64,000 nucleotides of DNA from Polyangia bacterium (lineage in GTDB: Bacteria > Myxococcota_A > Polyangia > Nannocystales > Nannocystaceae): NCBI GenBank assembly GCA_030424595.1, contig JAUHWG010000001.1:372001-436000 (forward strand), given 5' to 3'. Below the pieces are notes generated by a model. The model was not told where the DNA came from and did not search any database. It saw only the letters and a program-made list of their open reading frames with translations. A program made the translations under genes and the position numbers. The first letter of the stretch is position 1, and every line of letters begins with the position of its first letter. This document shows positions 62,154 through 64,000 of this stretch, piece after piece.

Positions 62154-62350
62154 GATCCTGCTCCTCCGTTGGATTGACGCCGCGTCAGGAAGCGGCAGGG
62201 ATGGTTTGCCACGGCATCGAACCGTCGATTAGCGCAGATTTTGCGCCCATCGCGCATTGGCCGCCGATTTTCCTCCCACCCTCATGAGGGGACCATTCGC
62301 GGCCCGAGGGCCAGCCATATTCTCCTCCAGTGGGAAGTGGAAGGTGGTCT

Positions 62351-64000
62351 ATGGGACGTTCATACTGGCTCTCGGCGCTTTGCGCAATTGCCGCAGCATG
62401 CTCTGGTGATGACACCGCGACGGGCACCGCGACGACCGGCGGCTCGACGACGATGACGATGCAAGAGACCGGGACTGGGGGCACCACGGAGGCGCCTATG
62501 GTCACCGACAGCGTCGGCTCGATGAGCGCCGGGGAGACCACCGGGAGCATGACGACGACGACGACGACGGGGGCGGACCCGGTCTGCGGCGACGGGACGG
62601 TCGATGACGGTGAGGAGTGCGACGACGGCGCGGCGAACGGGCCCAGCGGCGCCTGCAAGGGCGACTGCACGACCAACGTCTGCGGCGACGGAGACCAGGG
62701 CCCGAACGAGCAATGCGACGCTGGCCCCGACAACAACGACAACGGGCTGTGCAAGAGCGACTGCACCACCGCGACCTGCGGTGACGGCATCGTCCAGCCC
62801 GGCGAGGGCTGCGACGACGGCAACACCGACGACGCCGACGACTGCACAAACCAGTGCAAGCTCGCGAGCTGCGGCGACGGTGAGGTCCAGCCCGGCGAAG
62901 AGTGCGACGACGGCAATGCCGACAACACCGACACCTGCACCGACGCCTGTCTCCTCCCCCTGTGCGGCGACGGCTACCTCCAGCCCGACGCAGGGGAGTC
63001 CTGCGACGATGGCAACGCGAACGACGATAACGGCGACTGTACGAGCCAATGCTTGACAGCCGCCTGCGGTGACGCCCTTGTCCACAACGCCGGCTCCGGC
63101 ACCGAAGAGTGTGATGACGGCAACGACATCGACGAGGACACCTGCTCGAACATCTGCGTCAGCGCGACCTGCGACGACGGCGTAAAAAACGCCGCCGAGA
63201 GCGACGTCGACTGCGGCGGCGAGAGCTGCGACGCCTGTGACGCGGGGAAGAGCTGCGAGTCGGACGCGGACTGCGACCCGATCCTCTGCATCGACGGCAC
63301 CTGCACGTGGCCCCTGAGCTGCGCCCAGATCCTCGACAAGACCCCCGACGCGAGCTCCGGGAGCTACACGATCGACCCCGACGGCAACGGCCCCGACATC
63401 CCCTTCGAGGTCACCTGCGACATGGACACCGAGGGCGGCGGCTGGACGCTGATCGCGAACCTCCACAGCAACCGGATCCCGCAGTCGATCAACCGCGACA
63501 AGCGCTTCTTCACCGGCTCCTGGCGTCAGCTCCTCGACGGCAACGAGGTCGTCGCCAACGAAGAGCTCAAGCTCGCCGACGATGTCTTCGGCATGCACGA
63601 CGCGACGACGCTGATCGCCGGCTCCAAGGACCTCCGCTACTCATGCCAGGACGAGACCCGAGACCTGGCGGCTGACGCGATCTGGACGCCGACGATGGCC
63701 GACTGGACCGCCCTCCTCGAGACGATGATCTACAGCTCGGACGCCAAGTCCTTCAAGATCGCGAGCAACGGCGGCCCCTATGCCGACGCTCAGGCCTACC
63801 CGACCGCCGCGAACGAGCACACCTCAGGCTGCTGGCACATCTGCGGCGGCTGTGGTCCTGCCAAGCAGAACCTCTCGTTCCAGCTCGGCGTCTGCCACAC
63901 CCCGCCAGCCCAGGCCGACAGTAACCTGAGCAACATCAACCAGGTCGCGCTCGGCTACCACGACGGCTACCAGGCCCTGCGCCTCGAGTGTACGGCCGAC
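62351..64000 (+). CDS. Partial lipoprotein with CGDG repeats and fibrinogen-like domain
   Basis: At least 550 codons, open to the window edge with no stop. The signal peptide [17 protein letters not shown] has a lipobox ending in Cys17. A Thr/Met/Gly linker is followed by about six repeats of the CGDG...GEECDDGN type (about 79-285), a [12 protein letters not shown] module, and a fibrinogen-like domain ([20 protein letters not shown], then [16 protein letters not shown]). The end of the domain with its Cys-rich loops ([14 protein letters not shown]) is visible. A GGAAGG ribosome binding site precedes the ATG. It is related to 49404-50675 and is likely a surface lectin-like protein. Confidence 0.9.
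   Translation, partial: MGRSYWLSALCAIAAACSGDDTATGTATTGGSTTMTMQETGTGGTTEAPMVTDSVGSMSAGETTGSMTTTTTTGADPVCGDGTVDDGEECDDGAANGPSGACKGDCTTNVCGDGDQGPNEQCDAGPDNNDNGLCKSDCTTATCGDGIVQPGEGCDDGNTDDADDCTNQCKLASCGDGEVQPGEECDDGNADNTDTCTDACLLPLCGDGYLQPDAGESCDDGNANDDNGDCTSQCLTAACGDALVHNAGSGTEECDDGNDIDEDTCSNICVSATCDDGVKNAAESDVDCGGESCDACDAGKSCESDADCDPILCIDGTCTWPLSCAQILDKTPDASSGSYTIDPDGNGPDIPFEVTCDMDTEGGGWTLIANLHSNRIPQSINRDKRFFTGSWRQLLDGNEVVANEELKLADDVFGMHDATTLIAGSKDLRYSCQDETRDLAADAIWTPTMADWTALLETMIYSSDAKSFKIASNGGPYADAQAYPTAANEHTSGCWHICGGCGPAKQNLSFQLGVCHTPPAQADSNLSNINQVALGYHDGYQALRLECTAD

Noticed and set aside
62205..62216. A GCCACGG core near the NtrC-like gene start considered as a fifth post-stop element
   Set aside because: Only about ten bases of the core match, there is no CCTAGG or CTCTC part, and it lies upstream of a start and not at a stop.

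Overview
The window looks like chromosomal DNA from a myxobacterium, most likely of the Nannocystis/Plesiocystis group (Myxococcota). The evidence is very high GC with strong G/C third-position preference, many Cys-rich lipoproteins with Thr/Ser/Asp linkers and CGDG...CDDGN modules, DUF4388 (PATAN) signalling proteins, large membrane Ser/Thr kinases, one-component and two-component sigma54-type regulators, and a MopE-like calcium motif. This is an inference from gene style; no rRNA marker is present, and I saw no tRNA, CRISPR array, insertion sequence or prophage.

Layout. 1-4751: surface lipoproteins (one partial, two beta-helix paralogues) and an exported protein. 4898-9463: a tandem-kinase receptor divergent from two PATAN/receiver proteins. 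9565-11660: a SurA-like foldase and a lipoprotein. 12116-24029: a complete reductive pyrimidine degradation set (beta-ureidopropionase, dihydropyrimidinase, CoA-acylating semialdehyde dehydrogenase, class III aminotransferase on +; PreA and PreT on -) that encloses a translationally coupled three-gene phosphorelay whose first gene is a globin-coupled histidine kinase. 24154-32683: PASTA, HMA, methyltransferase, alpha/beta hydrolases, RlmN, a COQ4-like protein with a repetitive tail, pterin dehydratase and a Fis-like protein. 32753-42024: PpiD divergent from the rod-shape operon mreB-mreC-mreD-mrdA-rodA. 42379-49369: membrane/PATAN proteins, a TetR-diiron enzyme pair, and an FHA-sigma54 activator divergent from a small orphan gene. 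49404-64000: fibrinogen-like lipoproteins at both ends, a TPP riboswitch with thiC and a clean terminator, a sulfatase-fold membrane protein, an alkaline-phosphatase-type protein, ergothioneine genes egtD/egtB, rsmE, and an NtrC-like regulator lacking GAFTGA.

How it fits together. Uracil or thymine would be reduced by PreTA, opened by dihydropyrimidinase, decarbamoylated by beta-ureidopropionase, transaminated, and converted to acetyl- or propionyl-CoA by the MmsA-type dehydrogenase. The embedded heme-globin kinase suggests, but does not prove, oxygen or redox control of that route.

Most unusual non-coding signals. (1) Short tandem repeats sit at the 3' ends of genes, four of them with a 13-bp period but unrelated sequence, several duplicating the stop codon; the 3' end of rodA is echoed twice downstream. 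(2) A roughly 35-nt element beginning in the stop codon recurs four times. (3) Paired, partly mutually exclusive inverted repeats lie upstream of the pyrimidine operon. (4) The thiC Shine-Dalgarno is built into the 3' strand of riboswitch helix P1.
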